The notes: generated by a model from the sequence alone, not told the origin. 64,000 nt of DNA from Gnetum montanum (GCA_015680685.1 MNCI01000808.1:578413-642412), one strand, 5' to 3'. Shown: positions 1-12,310, counted from the first letter of the stretch. Translations and numbers: made by a program.

Positions 1-2123
1 ATCCACATGAGTGTTTTATTCGTAGATGAGATTACTTACAAAAACATGAAAATACAAACACACAAAAAGATAAAAACAAAAAGTTGAAAAAATGAAAAAC
101 TGAAAAACAAAAAGTTGAAAAATTAAAGAAAATGAAAAAATATTTATTAATCTTGCTTGCTATTGAAATGGGGGATATCCCCCATAACTAAACGGTTGAG
201 TATGGAAAGGATTAATAAATTGGAAATGAGAATCCTTGGATATTGAAAATATTGAAATCGGTCCATACTTATCCCCTTGGATTTCACACACTTCATAATA
301 AGCATAGTGGGGCACTTCATACGATGTAGTTCCTAGATAACGAGTTGACCCACTATGATGTTGGTGACCGTTAGATGGTATGAAAGGATTAGGATGATGC
401 CTCCCATGGTTGTGTTCATTGGGCCTTATGGTTGTTGGAGTGTAAGTTGGTGGCCCTAATGAAGTTACATGAGCTGCTGGGTTCGAAGGTAAGGGTGCAC
501 CACATTGTTGGATGTGTGCTGGGTTGGAAGATGTAGTGGCCTCAGAGTTATGTTGTCCCTTCCTACGTCCGTGTTTAAAGAAAGGACACCTTTGATGTTG
601 AGGAGGCTCTTCACTATTGTTAGTAGTAGCAGCACAAGTGTTGTTCGTGGGTTGCAGTGGTACAAACACCTTAGGAACAATTGGTGGCATTGTGGAAGGA
701 GGAAAAGGATAAGAATGTTAAAAGTTAGGAGGAATATAACATGTAGAAGGTGGTGGTTGTGTTGGAGGTATGGGTTGATAGTGTTGTGGAGAATGGTATT
801 GTGGTGAGATAGAGTATGATGGCCCAAATGGAGAAATAGGATGTTGAATGTGATAAGCATTCGAGTTCAGAAAATGTGAAAGGTGGCTCCAGTCTAAGGG
901 TGGTCTCCCCCACGACTGGGATTGTTGCCACTGTGATCAAACATAGTATCTCTGTACGAACTCTGGATGTAACGTGTTTCCCCAATGCTCATGTAGATGT
1001 AACAATATTGGGCATTGGCCCTTGGGGTGATCGTACAGGCATATATTTCATTCATACGTTTGATTGGCAGTTGAGCACTTATTCCCTTTATTCTTCTTTT
1101 CTGAATGTCTACTATTTTTTCCTACTTCTTGGGTTGTCAAAACTCTATCTCCAATGGTGTTGATATATTCTCCACACTTTTGATTCATCCATTCCAACAT
1201 TTTATTGATCTTTGCCTCAACTTCTTCTAATGATTGTTGTATTGGAAAAGATGATGTTTCCACCTTGCGATTTGTTGATTTCTCCTCTTTATGATCATGG
1301 ACTTGTGTTAACTTGAAATTTTAGACTTGTTGATGTTTTTCAACACTCTCCCATATTATTTTGCTACTTGCTTAATAAGCTCTTGGATTTGATGGGTTCG
1401 TAGTTCATATAGTTGACCTCAGGCATACATTCCTAAGGTCTCTCTTGTTTCATTACGTAGCCCATCAATAATATGGTACATTAGCCTTTCCTAGAAAAAT
1501 CCATGGCCTGGACATTTGTTTAATAGTGAATAATATCTTTCTAAGGCCATGTCCAAGGGTTCATGTGTTGCTTATTTCCATCCTTGGATTTGTTTCCTCA
1601 AGGCTGACACTCTTGCGTAGGTTTGATATTTTTCATTAAAGACTTTTACCATTGTTGACCAAAGTCGTATTGAATTTGGTTTTAACGATCAATACCATAC
1701 TTTAGCTTGGTCAACGAGTGTCATAGGAAAGAGCTTAAGTTTTTTCCAATTGTTATCAATTTTGTTCCATGTGCAGGAATCGTAGAAGTCTAGTAAATGT
1801 TGTTGCGGATCTAAGTCATAGCCTCCTAAAAATTTTGGAAAGTTGTTTAAATCGAGCCTGGGTAGATGACTCTCTTTACAATGCCTACATGAGATTCAAA
1901 TGGCCTCTTGTATTTGCATTAAGCTTGTAGTGGCCAATGGGGCTTCATCATCATCAGGTAAGTTAGGCTTTCGTGCATCGTGATGACGTTGTTTTTGTTC
2001 ATGCTTATAGGAAACTCCCACTTTAGGTTGTATACTCCAATCTTCATCATCATATAGTTTTTTGGTTCTCCAATGAACTTCCTCACTAAGCGTGGCATTA
2101 TTATCATCTTGTGGGAGAGGCAT
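1..2123 (-). pseudogene. Element A gag (decayed, 3' end outside window)
   Basis: Gag polyprotein of an Athila/Tat-type Ty3/gypsy retrotransposon, the structural protein of the virus-like particle. I chose the start at 2123 because it follows the PBS and LTR and begins MPLPQDDNN. Reading the minus strand with stops and frameshifts gives a typical retrotransposon gag core at about 1860-1440, with LDLNNFPKFLGGYDLDPQQH, then KLKLFPMTLVDQAKVWY, KVFNEKYQTYARVSALRKQI and QERLMYHIIDGLRNETRETL-like text. A charged stretch ending KKNKGNKCSTANQTYE lies at 1263-1048. A Pro/His/Asn-rich tail follows, open for 176 codons at 690-160. No zinc knuckle is visible. Sequence from 160 to 1 is A/T-rich without coding signal. 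The frame is broken several times, so it is dead. The same architecture recurs in elements B/D, C and E here. Confidence 0.8.
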
Positions 2124-2235
2124 TGTTGTGTGTGAATTTATGTGACTTTTTATAATTACTTCTTTTTAAGAGATATATCGTTAAGTTCTTTACAACGACC
2201 TTGTATGATATAACTAATCTAGATAACTAGAACCA

Positions 2236-2253
2236 TCCCCGGAAACAACGCTA
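2236..2253 (-). other. Primer-binding site of element A (tRNA-Asp type)
   Basis: Read on the minus strand this is TAGCGTTGTTTCCGGGGA, 14 of 18 matches to TGGCGCCGTTGCCGGGGA, the tRNA-Asp-type PBS known from Athila/Tat elements. It lies one base inside the LTR, the same spacing as in elements B/D, C and E. Confidence 0.75.
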
Positions 2254-2597
2254 ATGATGAGTGGTGAGCTACCCCTACACTCAACCATACGAAGTGAGCG
2301 TCACACGTGCGATCCGGTCGAACTCCGTAGATGGACTAGTTGTGGCACCTAGACAGTTATCCTTAGGTCGCAGTTCACTGTCTTCCCACCTAGACTAGTA
2401 TTATATTTTTCACGTATGGTTTAGTCCAGGATGAGTTGTATGATGTGTTCCTAATCTATGCTACTCCTGAAGGTAATGGAAAATAATATTAACTAAGCTA
2501 AGCTAGGAGGAAAAGGTAAGGAAATCTAATCTAGCCTAAGTGCGATGAGCAACTGATTCCTTGATCAACCGCACACATCTTGGACCTCGTGCATGAA

Positions 2598-2719
2598 TAC
2601 CACTGGGACTACCAAGCATAGATCATAGGTATGCCATTGGGACTACCAAGCGCAGATCCTAGATATGCCACTGGGTTACCAAGCGTAGATCATAGCTACA
2701 CCACTGGGCTACCAAGCAG
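2598..2719. repeat. 34-bp tandem repeat inside LTR A
   Basis: Three full units and one partial unit of about 33-34 bp, beginning near 2599, 2633, 2667 and 2700. Each starts ccactggg(a/c/t)taccaagc, followed by (g)(c/t)agatc(a/c)ta. LTRs C have single diverged traces of the same unit (gattaccaagcgtaac), so the array is an expansion private to LTR A. Confidence 0.8.
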
Positions 2720-3040
2720 TCACACTTAAATGCTCGTAATCAAGTCGTACTCGTTCCACGTTCTAGGAGTTTAAGGGTGAGAGAGAGAAAATAGTAAATA
2801 ACATTAAATAAATAAATAAATAAATAAATAACAAAGTGAATGCTACAATGATGAAGTAATCTCGATCTTTATTTCTGTCAATGTGCTTGTCCGAGTACAA
2901 CACACTCGAATAAAGACACCGTACAATTACATTCACCACACTGCGGGCAGACACGGGAAAAACTCTAACTCTGGAGGGATCAAACTGCCAGAGCTTCGCT
3001 ACTTCTATTTTGGGATCCCAAACAATGGAGAGACACCTCT

Positions 3041-3153
3041 TATTTATAGATATGGCAGCGGACTACGATATCGCGTATGTGATATTGTAGGGAAGACGCG
3101 AAATCATGGGGGATGTGATATCTCGGCGGACGCGATATCGCTTACGTGATATC
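3041..3153 (-). promoter_or_regulatory. TATA box and GATATC cluster in U3 of LTR A
   Basis: A minus-strand TATAAATA (3041-3048) is preceded, in transcription sense, by five near-identical boxes: GATATC at 3067-3072, 3117-3122, 3134-3139 and 3148-3153, and GATATT at 3081-3086, several inside gcGATATCgc or gtGATATC contexts. The palindromic boxes are spaced 14-36 bp apart. This looks like a core promoter with upstream protein-binding repeats; the factor is unknown. Confidence 0.45.
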
Positions 3154-3180
3154 TCAGCCTATGTGAATCGCGTCTTATCA

Positions 3181-3533
3181 ATACCTTTCTTCTATCCATC
3201 ACCAGTGAACTAGGCTTAGATTTAGCTAGAATATAGGACTCTTACTGCAAGTTGTTGAAACTAATATTACTAGAACCATGGGTAGGTGGTGGATCCACAT
3301 TTTAGGATGTGAGCTTCGGTATCTTGGAAGATGTGTGAATGAGGATCCTTGTAATTACTAGATGGGTATAATTAGTGTGCTTAGACCAAATTACATGTGT
3401 TACTTTGCCTAGTCATCCTAGTCAGAAGAGGTTCGTGACCTCATGACTCTATATGTGTCATGTGGTAAGGGATGAAATTTCATGCTTGTGAAAGTCGAAG
3501 ATTTCAAGTGGTGATCTAGCACTCTAGCCATTT
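3181..3533. other. Unassigned sequence between elements A and B/D
   Basis: 353 bp between the outer end of LTR A and the start of the B/D 5' LTR. No coding signal and no match to other parts of the window that I can see. It should be the oldest, possibly host, DNA in the window, or a remnant of another element. Confidence 0.4.
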
Positions 3534-4376
3534 TGAAAAAACATCTTGTACTATGACATCATAGCTCTAAATACATCATCGTAGATACAATGTAATGGAT
3601 CTTGGCCATGCCTATAAATACCAGCCCACCATTGCATCAAAATAACAAGTTTGTGCCAACACTTAGTGAAATTCTTGTAGTTTGTTTTAGTAAAGTTAGA
3701 GTTAGAGTGAATGCTTGCATTGTAGTAAATTATAGTTGCATAAAATATTTATTCGAGTGGATTGTTCTTACACATAATACATGAATGAAAATAAAGATCA
3801 ATATTGTTCTTTATCATTGTAGCATATTACTTAGCATAGTTTTACTTTTCCATAATGTTTACCTTTATTTAGTCATTTACTTTTACTAAGTCATTTACTA
3901 TTTTAATGTCTACTTTAAGGTGGAATAATTACAACTAGTTTTAAGCATAATGTGTAATTTTTTGGTAACCCAAGAGTGACTTTGCTTTTTATTTTCTTAG
4001 TTGTGAAGTTACTTGGTAATCCTAGTAAAAATTACATCAGCCCAGGACATGTACAGAAAACCAAGAATAGATGTTTTTTGCCATAGGATAGAATAGATTT
4101 AGAATTTCATTGTACTTATGATTACAATTTATAATCATTTTCATCATGTTCACACTTAGGACACTTAAAGACAAACAACATTAGTTCATCATATACCTTA
4201 CTAAGAGTTAACCCATATGATTTACACCTTGCTAACTCTTGGTGGGAAGATAATGATCAAAAACTTGAAATCAACTCGCTAGTATACTTACATTATCCAT
4301 CTATGGATTATAATCTAGTTGCACATGACACTTGTGACTTGTATGGTTAAGTGTTGAAATATCCCATCACTCATCA
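3534..4376 (+). repeat. 5' LTR of element B/D
   Basis: 843 bp from TGAAAAAACATC to ...CACTCATCA, followed by one base and the PBS. TATAAATA lies at 3613-3620 in cctataaatacca. The first part matches 28865-29361 with many substitutions, so the insertion is old. The length agrees with the 837-bp LTR of element C. Confidence 0.75.
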
Positions 4377-4377
4377 T

Positions 4378-4395
4378 TGGTAGTGTTGTTAGGAT
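4378..4395 (+). other. Primer-binding site of element B/D
   Basis: TGGTAGTGTTGTTAGGAT, aligned without gaps to the tRNA-Asp-type TGGCGCCGTTGCCGGGGA. Most differences are C-to-T or G-to-A. It sits one base after the LTR end. Confidence 0.7.
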
Positions 4396-4519
4396 TATGT
4401 TAATGTTTTCTAGTTAGTTAATTTTACAAAGTTCATTGTATTAAGCATCACAAAGCACATATTTTATACTTAGAATAACTTCTTAAAATGTATACACACT
4501 TAAGCCTTAAAAAAACTAA

Positions 4520-6427
4520 AATGGCTTCTATAACTAAACTGAAATCTTCACTTGTTATTAATCCTAATGAAAGTCATGATAGAGATTACCATGAAGAAGA
4601 TTGGAGTGCATCGATGCAAACAAGAATTTCATATGCTTATACTAACTCTTATTATCTTTACTTTACGTTCATTTTCCACCATGGTGAAAAACTCAGATGG
4701 AGAGACTTACAGAGTAATATTTTCTTACCACCCAGATATTCAGCACCATCAATGCTTCAAATAGCCCTAATGAGGTCAAATCTTGATCATGTGCAAGAAG
4801 GATATCAAGTAACCAAAAACATGAGCAAGCCATATTAGCCAACAAACACTCAAGAAAGAAGGGATACCATTATGGAGTCAAGATATGAACAAGATAAATG
4901 AAATAAGACACCACAAAAAAATTTCCTAGAAGTAAAAGAAGATGCTCCATCCCAAGCTAAAATATTCTATCAAACTCATGGATCCCATTCCTAGACACCA
5001 GCAATTTGTATTGAAGATCCTATCAAAATAAAGCTACATTTAACTCTTCAGAAATCCTTGGAAGAAAAAATAAAGAACTCCAAAATTAGGAGGGATTCAA
5101 GGCCTAAGACCTCCAATTGATCTAGAAGAGATGAATCAAGGAGTCACATAAGGAGAACTAGTCGACATCATTCTCCAATTCCTCCATCTTCATCCTTACA
5201 TTTATCAACAAATTCTGACAAGAAAGAATGAAGACTAAGGAATTATGATGGGAAAAAAAGAAGAAATCATGAGAGACAAGCACACAAAAGAAGACATCCT
5301 AATGAAAAAGAAGATGATCATGAATAGAGAAAAGAAAGGATCAGATATGAAAGAAGAGAGCACTATTAACATTAGAGTGATCATCACTATAATAGAGCTT
5401 ATGAACTCGAAGACTATGAAGAACTCATGTTATCCACTCACAAAATAATCCACACCAAGGAAGCTATGTACATTCCTACTGGCCATTTAAGGAATAGTCA
5501 CATCAAACGACTTAGTGTGAATAATATTCCAAAATTCAAAGGTAGATATAATTTACATCCACAACACCATCTTCAAGCCTTTCATGATGCCTACACCCTA
5601 TAGAATATCAAGAATGATTAACAAAAATTAAAGTTATTTTCTGAGACACTTATAAAGAAAGTAGAGAGCTAGTACAGATCCTTAGAACCAGAATGAATTT
5701 GAGGATAGGGTATCTTGCTAGAACTTTTTAATGATAAGTATCAAACTTGTTCTAGAGTGTCAAATTTGAGAAAATAGATCCAAGGATGGAAACAAGGGAC
5801 ACATAAGTCCCTTAATGTAGACCTAGACAAGTATTATTCCTTATTACATAGATGCCCAAGTCACAGATTCTCTCAACAAGAATAACTACAACATATCATT
5901 GATAAGTAAAGGAACAAAACAAGAAAAACCTTAAAGTATATGCTCAAGGTAGATTATCTAAGATGATAGCTCATTGAATCTAATGGTTGATAGGCCAAGT
6001 GAATAAAGAAGAAGGGGAGTTATCAAAAGGAGAATCAGCTGAAAAATATAATATATATCCATCTATCAAAAAAAGAGATGTAAAGATATGCAAAACACAA
6101 GAAGAAGAAACACTAGAAAATGTAATTGAGCAGAAGACTCTAACTATTCAAAAATTAGGAAGTGACATTATAACAAAAGTAGAGAAAATGTGGGATTTCA
6201 TGGATGATAAATTCACTACAATACTCAAGATAGTAGAGAAAATAATTAAGAAAAAAGAAGTAAAAGGAAAATAGACATGATAATTACAACAATAAAGAAA
6301 AGGTTGCTACAATAGAGAAAATAAAAAATTCAAGTTCAAAAGAAGAAACAAATTATAAGGTAGGTCAATATAAACATTCCAAGGGATGTTGTCCTATCAT
6401 GATCCACTTATAATGGTCTAGGACATA
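4520..6427 (+). pseudogene. Element B/D gag, N-terminal and central parts
   Basis: Decayed gag. The start at 4520 (MASITKLKSS) is the first Met after the leader and precedes a HEEDW segment resembling the DDEDW of element A. A gag core is recognisable at about 5560-5930: AFHDAYTL-like text, KLKLFSETLIKK, ELFNDKYQTCSRVSNLRK and HRCPSHRFSQQE, all with counterparts in gag E (61740-62080). A charged region (5987-6274) contains TITKVEKMWDFMDDKF-like text, matching the KVDQMWDSLDNKF segment of gag E. A HSKGCCPIM segment follows at about 6380-6410. Homology ends near 6427, where a long insertion begins; the gag tail resumes at about 19477. Confidence 0.7.
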
Positions 6428-6491
6428 TGTTACATCCCATCTAGATACATTAGGTATGGCTATATGATTATAATTTATAGATCATGTGTGT

Positions 6492-7349
6492 TGATGAGCA
6501 ATGAGTATACCCTACACCAAACCATATAAATTACCAGTATTTGCTAAGTGATATGATCAAATTCTATTGACTTTAGCTCTCTAAGTACACTATTTCTAAA
6601 AGGGAAACCTTAACAATCATGATTGTTTTCTTCTCAGTTCCACTTGTAAGGTGCAAGTATATCGTTAAGTGTAACTAAGACATCGAAGTTTTATCATTTT
6701 ATGTTTTATCTTTTAATCCCCTAAGTGCTGAAAATAGAGTAATAAATGTTTAATTAATCCAATAACTAACTAATTCTTAGCTAGGCCTAACATAAGCATC
6801 CATTTTCACTTTCCTTACACATCCTAAACACATTGCAACGCTACTAGATTACCAAGCATTAGGTATTACTAGGATTACCAAGTGTAACATATGTTCAAAG
6901 TGGTCATACTTATGTTCGTTATTTAATCAATATTAATTACTAATGAAAATTTATTAAAGTAAAGTACATGAATAATAAATTCATAAGGGAAATATTAATC
7001 TATTCTAAGTGCTACAAGGTTTGATTAGAAAAGCTCATCTTTATTGCCATTCATACTAACATGCTTAGGTACTTCGATGCTAAAATAAAGATCCATAGAC
7101 TCTTTGACTCCTACTATGGGCACTTAGAAAATATTCTAACTTTGGAGAAAATAAATTGTAAGAGCTTCACTAATAACTAAGGAATGGAATGGGATGAATT
7201 GTGTGCCCAAGTTTTGTATTAATAGGCAAGCATGCATCCCATGATATTGAATATCTAATAACATAACACATGCTACAATATTAGGGCTTTGATATCAGAT
7301 CTATGATATCAGAGCCTTAATATTGTAGCCTATGAAGAATAATTCATCA
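6492..7349 (-). repeat. 3' LTR of element C
   Basis: 858 bp matching 15975-16811 throughout, with small indels. Ends are TGATGAGCAATGAG and ...AATTCATCA. The TATA region is weakened (gtattaatagg near 7215) compared with the 5' LTR. Confidence 0.9.
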
Positions 7350-9629
7350 TAACCCCATGGCCAAATAAAAATTCATCCTCAAGTAAACAAAAGAAGGAAC
7401 AAGTTTTTTACAAAATATTGGGAAGGTATGGGATTATTAAGTAACTAATTGACAGACAAATTGACTCAAACTAAATAAATAGATGCTAAGTGCCCAAGTA
7501 TATGAATTTACAATCTTTTATAAAATTTGGTGTTCATGGTAACAAAATTAAACACCATGACAAAAATTAACAATCAAATCCCTTTGGCAACTTGAAGACA
7601 AGGGAGAAGATTAAATGGTCCCAAAGAGGTCCCCTTGCATGGGCTTCTGCTATCTTCCCTTAAGGCTATTCATGCTATTAATCATTTTTAGCTCTAGGTT
7701 GCTTTTCCCTCAGTTTGGGATGGTCCCACTTCTAGTCCATGCTTCCCTTTTGGTGCCATTTGTGATCACAAGAAAATCAAGGATTACCATGTGATGTATA
7801 ACTTATAACATTTAGGTCCCTTGCCTCTTTGGGTAGTTACACTTGACTAAGTTGTGATCAGGGTAGATTGGTTATTTTAATATTTTTTAATTTAATGCCT
7901 ACTAGAGTTTTTTGGAAGGCTTTAAATTGCATAAATTAGTCATTTTAATGTTATTATATTCATTAAACCCTTATGGGAGCAAGAGAAATTTTGAAAAAAA
8001 CATTTCATTAAAAACCTAAGGTTGTTGGCCCCCACAACATAGAGCTTACCTTTGGTAGTAGTAAGACTAAAAAATGAGGTAAATCAAATAAGTGATTTGG
8101 AAGTTATGGGCTCTAGAAGGTCCTGGGATATGAAAATCTTCAATATTAAAGATAAGGGAAAAACAAAGAGTTTTTCACAAATGTGAAGTCCTTGGAGAGC
8201 TAGAAAAGTTGTAAAAATGATGAAATACTTTAAGAGGGTTAGATAATTTACAAAAAAAAAAAAGAGTTTTTCATTGGAAAACATTGTAAAGGAGTGCATG
8301 ATTGGATGCCACCGATGAGGCAGACAAAGGATTTGATCATGAAAATGCTTAAGGATAAGGAACTTAACTAGGCCAACCAAGAGGTATGCAAGTGGATTCT
8401 CCCCATAGTAGGATCATGTCCTTAATGCCTTTGCATTCCTTCAAACCAAGGAGTCCATGGACCCCATGGGTGATTAATGATTGTAGAAAGTTAAGGACTA
8501 AATCCCATAAGAATCTACCTAATAATTTTAACAAATCAAGCTAAGACATCAAACAAAACCATGAAAAACTAGGAGTGAGGTGGATTATGGGAAGCATAGA
8601 TGCATGAGACAGAAGATGGAATGAAGTCTCAAATCATGGTTACATGAAGTTCCTTGTGGATTTTATGGTTAAGATGACCCGATAAAGTTCATTCTTAGTT
8701 TAGATCAAAATCAATCACTTCTAGTGACTTTGCATCATTACTCTAAGATCAATCCACCCTCTCAAGAAACAAGAATGCTCCCATAGATCGATCACCATTC
8801 CTTAAAGAGAAAAAAAGAGAAGCAAGAAGTGAGAAAGGGCCTTAGGTAGAGGTGATATTTAGGCATGGGTAACATGTCTTTCTAGTCTCATAACTAGTGT
8901 TTGTAGCCTGTTATTGAGTCTAAGGGGTGTGCTTTGAATTTCCATTATTTTTTTAGTTTTATATTTTTATTATTTTTGGACCCACACCATGCAAAGACTT
9001 TAACTTCCTGTTATTAGTTGACAATGGAATAGTGTGAAATCCATGAAAACACTCATGCACTCAAGAGGGTAGGCATGTAAAATGAGCATCAAATCCCCTT
9101 AAAGTCACACAATGTTATCTATCTATTTAATCCTTTCCAAGTTGGAAATTAGCAAGGTCACAAGTTTGTTAAAAGTTCTTATTAAGGAAGGGACTTCATA
9201 TTTCCAAAACAAGGAATAACATAGAGTTTGTGGATGGGTGGATGACATGGACTCATTGCTTGTTTTATGAAAAGGAAACCATGTCTTATGAATACCAAAA
9301 TTCAAAGGTAGAATCTAGACATTAGCAATCAAATAAAATTAAGTACAAACCACCATCAATAGCATCTATAGCATCACTATATCAAGGAAAAGAAAAAAAT
9401 CATAAGAAAAGAGAAAGAAAAACATAAAAAATAACAAAAAAAATAAAGTAAAATATAAAAGAAATTATAAAATATTTAAGAAAGATAAAATGTACTAAAG
9501 ACTGTGTAAAACAAAAAAAATGTAAAAAAAAAAAAGTGTAAAAAACTGAGTCACTTTGATTAATCAGCATGGATGGCCATCTTCCTCACCATAGAGTTGG
9601 AAGGAGGAGATTAGAAATGTTGAGTGTGC
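7350..9629. other. 3' internal region of element C, no gene recognised
   Basis: About 2.3 kb between the integrase stop and the 3' LTR. On both strands the frames are short and none shows a domain I recognise. A 98-codon minus-strand frame at 8380-8084 is hydrophobic, but it is made of A/T-rich codons and continues a poly-A run (8251-8262), so I do not call it an envelope gene. 9380-9545 is very A-rich. The corresponding region of B/D is longer and does carry a third ORF. Confidence 0.5.
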
Positions 9630-10990
9630 CTATCCATCCAAGGTGGTATTGTAGTCATAGGCTCTCTTAGGCTCATGGAAAGATTTAATTTGTTGCATGT
9701 TGATCAGTAATTTCTTATTTGGACTTTTAGGTTTGTATATTAACATGGCCCTAGAAGAAAAGGTTTCATAGATGATGCAAGGCCCTTCCCACAATGTTTG
9801 AAACTTAGTTCACTATGGCACATGTGTGGGGTTCTAGTAAAGGACCTTATCTTCTAGTTGAAATTTTAACTTCCTTATTTTGAGATCATGATGTTGCTTG
9901 TTAAATGCCTTGTGCAACTCATTAGATGATAGGACTACCAATTGGTTCTCATGTAGCAAGTTGAGATTCATTATTCTTTCTTTTTATCCTAAACTAAGAT
10001 CAAGGTTAAGGTCATAAGTTGTTGAAACTAGATAGAGCTTTGACTAAATAGGAAGAGTTGGTAGTTTTCAGTACACTAGCTCTTAGGGAGAATAGCTTAT
10101 AGGGAGTTTCCATGTGGAGTGGTAGGCCCAAAGGACATTTTCAAGTTTAGTGCTCCAATCTCTCTTATATTTGATAACTATTCTTATTAAGATCTTAGTG
10201 ATCTTCCTATTCATAACCTTAACTTGACCATTGACTTGGGATGATAGGGTGTTGTTAAATTATGTTCAACCTCCAAGAATTACATGAGATTTCAAAAGGT
10301 TTTACCTATAAAGTGAGTACCATTATTAGAAATAAGTGCACATGACATACCAAACCTATTTACGACATTTTTTTGTACAAGTCAAGTAGTTGTAGAAGAT
10401 GTACAATCGGTGAAAACTCGTACTTCTACCCATTTTGTACAATAGTTAATAGCAACTATGATGTATGCTTTTCCATTTCACATGGATGTCATGGAAACCA
10501 TGAACTCAATACCCTTCATGGGTTCCAGTGGTTAAATCCATTATTAAATTCCCTTCATACGAGTTGTCATCCCACCATCACGTTGGAAGTGATCACATGA
10601 GTGGACAAAGTGGTGGATGTTCCTGAAGAATGTTAGTCAATAATACCATACCATCAAGATCTTAATGATCATGCATCTCTTGGAATAGTGGCCCCTACAA
10701 CGGGCCTCATGAGCATCTTGGAAGACATGCAATTGGTTAGCATCAAGAACACACCAACAAACTAGGCCATCAACACACACCTTGTAAAGGTGTCCATTGA
10801 TCTACATGAAGCATTTAGCCTAATAAAGAAACTGTTGTTTATTCTTGTTATCCAGCTCTTGTGGCATCTCCTGAGTGAGAAGGTAGGTAAGGATGCCATC
10901 ATACCAGTTAGGTTCAATGAAAAATTGTTCATTTATAGCTCCAACAAAGAGGAGTTCATTAGGAAATTGATTAAAAAGAGGACTTTCCTC
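9630..10990 (-). pseudogene. Element C integrase
   Basis: Integrase inserts the cDNA into chromosomes. Zinc-binding-like text VFQDAHEARCRGHYSKRC lies near 10700. The core has IVAINYCTKWVEV (10445-10447 holds the first catalytic position), CALISNNGTHF (second position 10325-10327) and, after a one-base deletion, VNGQVKVMNRKITKIL (third position 10218-10220). The family consensus there is D, D, E; this copy has N, N, K, each explained by one G-to-A change. The C-terminal part FQTLWEGPCIIYETFSSRAM...LLINMQQIKSF ends YNTTLDG followed by a stop at 9630-9632. Several frameshifts and stops are present; it is inactive. Confidence 0.8.
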
Positions 10991-12310
10991 CTCTTTATTG
11001 TCCCATCTTAACTAAGACAAGTGATCAACAACCACATTCTTAGTTCTCTTTCGATCTACCATCGTAAAATTGAATTTTTAAAATATCACCAATCATCGTA
11101 TGACATGGGGGTACACCATTGGTTTTTTCATAAAGAACTAGATTGCACTATGGTCTATGTGCACAAACACCTTATACCGAAGAACATAGTACATGAATTT
11201 CTCCAAGGCATACACCATGATCATTAGTTCTTTCTCTATTGTGGTGTGATTTAGCTATGCATATACAATGCTTTGACTCATAAAATGGATATAGTAAGGA
11301 AATTTCTAATCATCCAACTATGTGAGCATGGCTCCCAAGATATAATTAGATGCATTCATCATGATGTGAAAAGGCCTAGACTACTTAGGTGCTTGTAGAA
11401 TTGGAATCTCTATGAGCCTTTACTAGAGTTACTGGAATTCATTCTTGCATTCCTTAGTCCAAAAAAATGGATCATCCTTCTTTGTAAGCTCCACCAATGG
11501 TTTGAAAATTTTAGTGAAATTCTCTATAAAGTGTTGGTAGTAGCCAGTGTAACCAAGGAATGACCAGACATCTTTGACACTTTTCAATTGGTAGGTAATT
11601 TCTTGGATGATCCTTATTTTCTTAGGATCCTTCTCAACCCTTGCTTTTGATATTCTATGTTCCAAGACAATGGACTTTTAGACCATCAAATCTCTCTTTT
11701 GCTAATTAAGCTAAATGCTTGTTTTCACATACCTTTTTAGTACTTGCTCAAGACAATCTAGGGCTTACTCAGATGTAGCCTCATAGGTGGAGAAGTCATC
11801 CATGAGGACATTCATCCCCTTATCGATCTACTATTGAAATATGTTCAAGAAAAGGTGTTGGAAGGTTTCATGGTCATTGCATAGACCAAATGGCATCTTT
11901 CTATATGCAAAAGTTTCATAGGGACTCATGAATGTTGTTTTGGCTTGATTCTTTGGTTTGATTTAAATTTGGTTATAGCCATTATAACCATCTAGAAAAT
12001 TGTAATATCAATGCATAGAGATGGTCTCCAATACCTAATCCACAAATGACAACAAAATATGATCTTTATATGTTGCCATGTTCAATGTCTTGAAGTCAAT
12101 ACAAACACTTCACTTGCCACCTTTCTTTGGAACTATCACAAGTGGACTAACCCACTCGCTATCCAAAATGGAATAGATGATCACTACCTCAAGGAGTTGT
12201 TCAATATTTGTTTTGATGATTTACTTCACTTTGGGCTTTAGCCACCATTGCGGCTACGTCTTTGGCTTCATGGAGGCATCTATATAGATGCGATATTGGC
12301 ATATCCATGG
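10991..12310 (-). pseudogene. Element C reverse transcriptase and RNase H
   Basis: The RT begins near 12310 with text like the Athila consensus before RT (KPKVKxIIKTNIEQLLEVVI), then SEWVSPLVIVPKKGGK, VCIDFKTLN, YYNFLDGYNGYNQI and TTFMSPYETFAYRKMPFGLC. The polymerase motif is VLMDDFS with both Asp present (11795-11803). The thumb/connection segment at 11665-11429 is open: QEITYQLKSVKDVWSFLGYTG then YYQHFIENFTKI and KKDDPFFW. RNase H text follows, SRPFHIMMNASNYILGAML, where the first catalytic Asp (usually VDAS) reads N, then YYVLRYKVFVHIDHSAI. Stops and frameshifts are frequent; it is not functional. Confidence 0.85.

Larger units (their letters stand above)
2255..3180 (-). repeat. 5' LTR of element A
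   Basis: LTR of about 926 bp. Its inner end is TGATGA next to the PBS; its outer end is TTATCA at 3175-3180. Order and content match the LTRs of C, B/D and E: a conserved inner part starting ctcaaccatac-like, a ttatttatag TATA box (minus-strand TATAAATA, 3041-3048), and a U3 rich in GATATC. The partner LTR is outside the window. The predicted 5-bp target-site copy at this end is ATACC (3181-3185). Homology with the other LTRs stops at 3180. Confidence 0.75.

Noticed and set aside
160-690. 176-codon minus-strand frame as a separate host gene
   Set aside because: It is the Pro/His/Asn-rich tail of gag of element A, collinear with the same region in elements C and E.
8084-8380. Envelope-like membrane protein in the 3' region of element C
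   Set aside because: The hydrophobic frame depends on A/T-rich codons and a poly-A run; no signal peptide, no counterpart in B/D.
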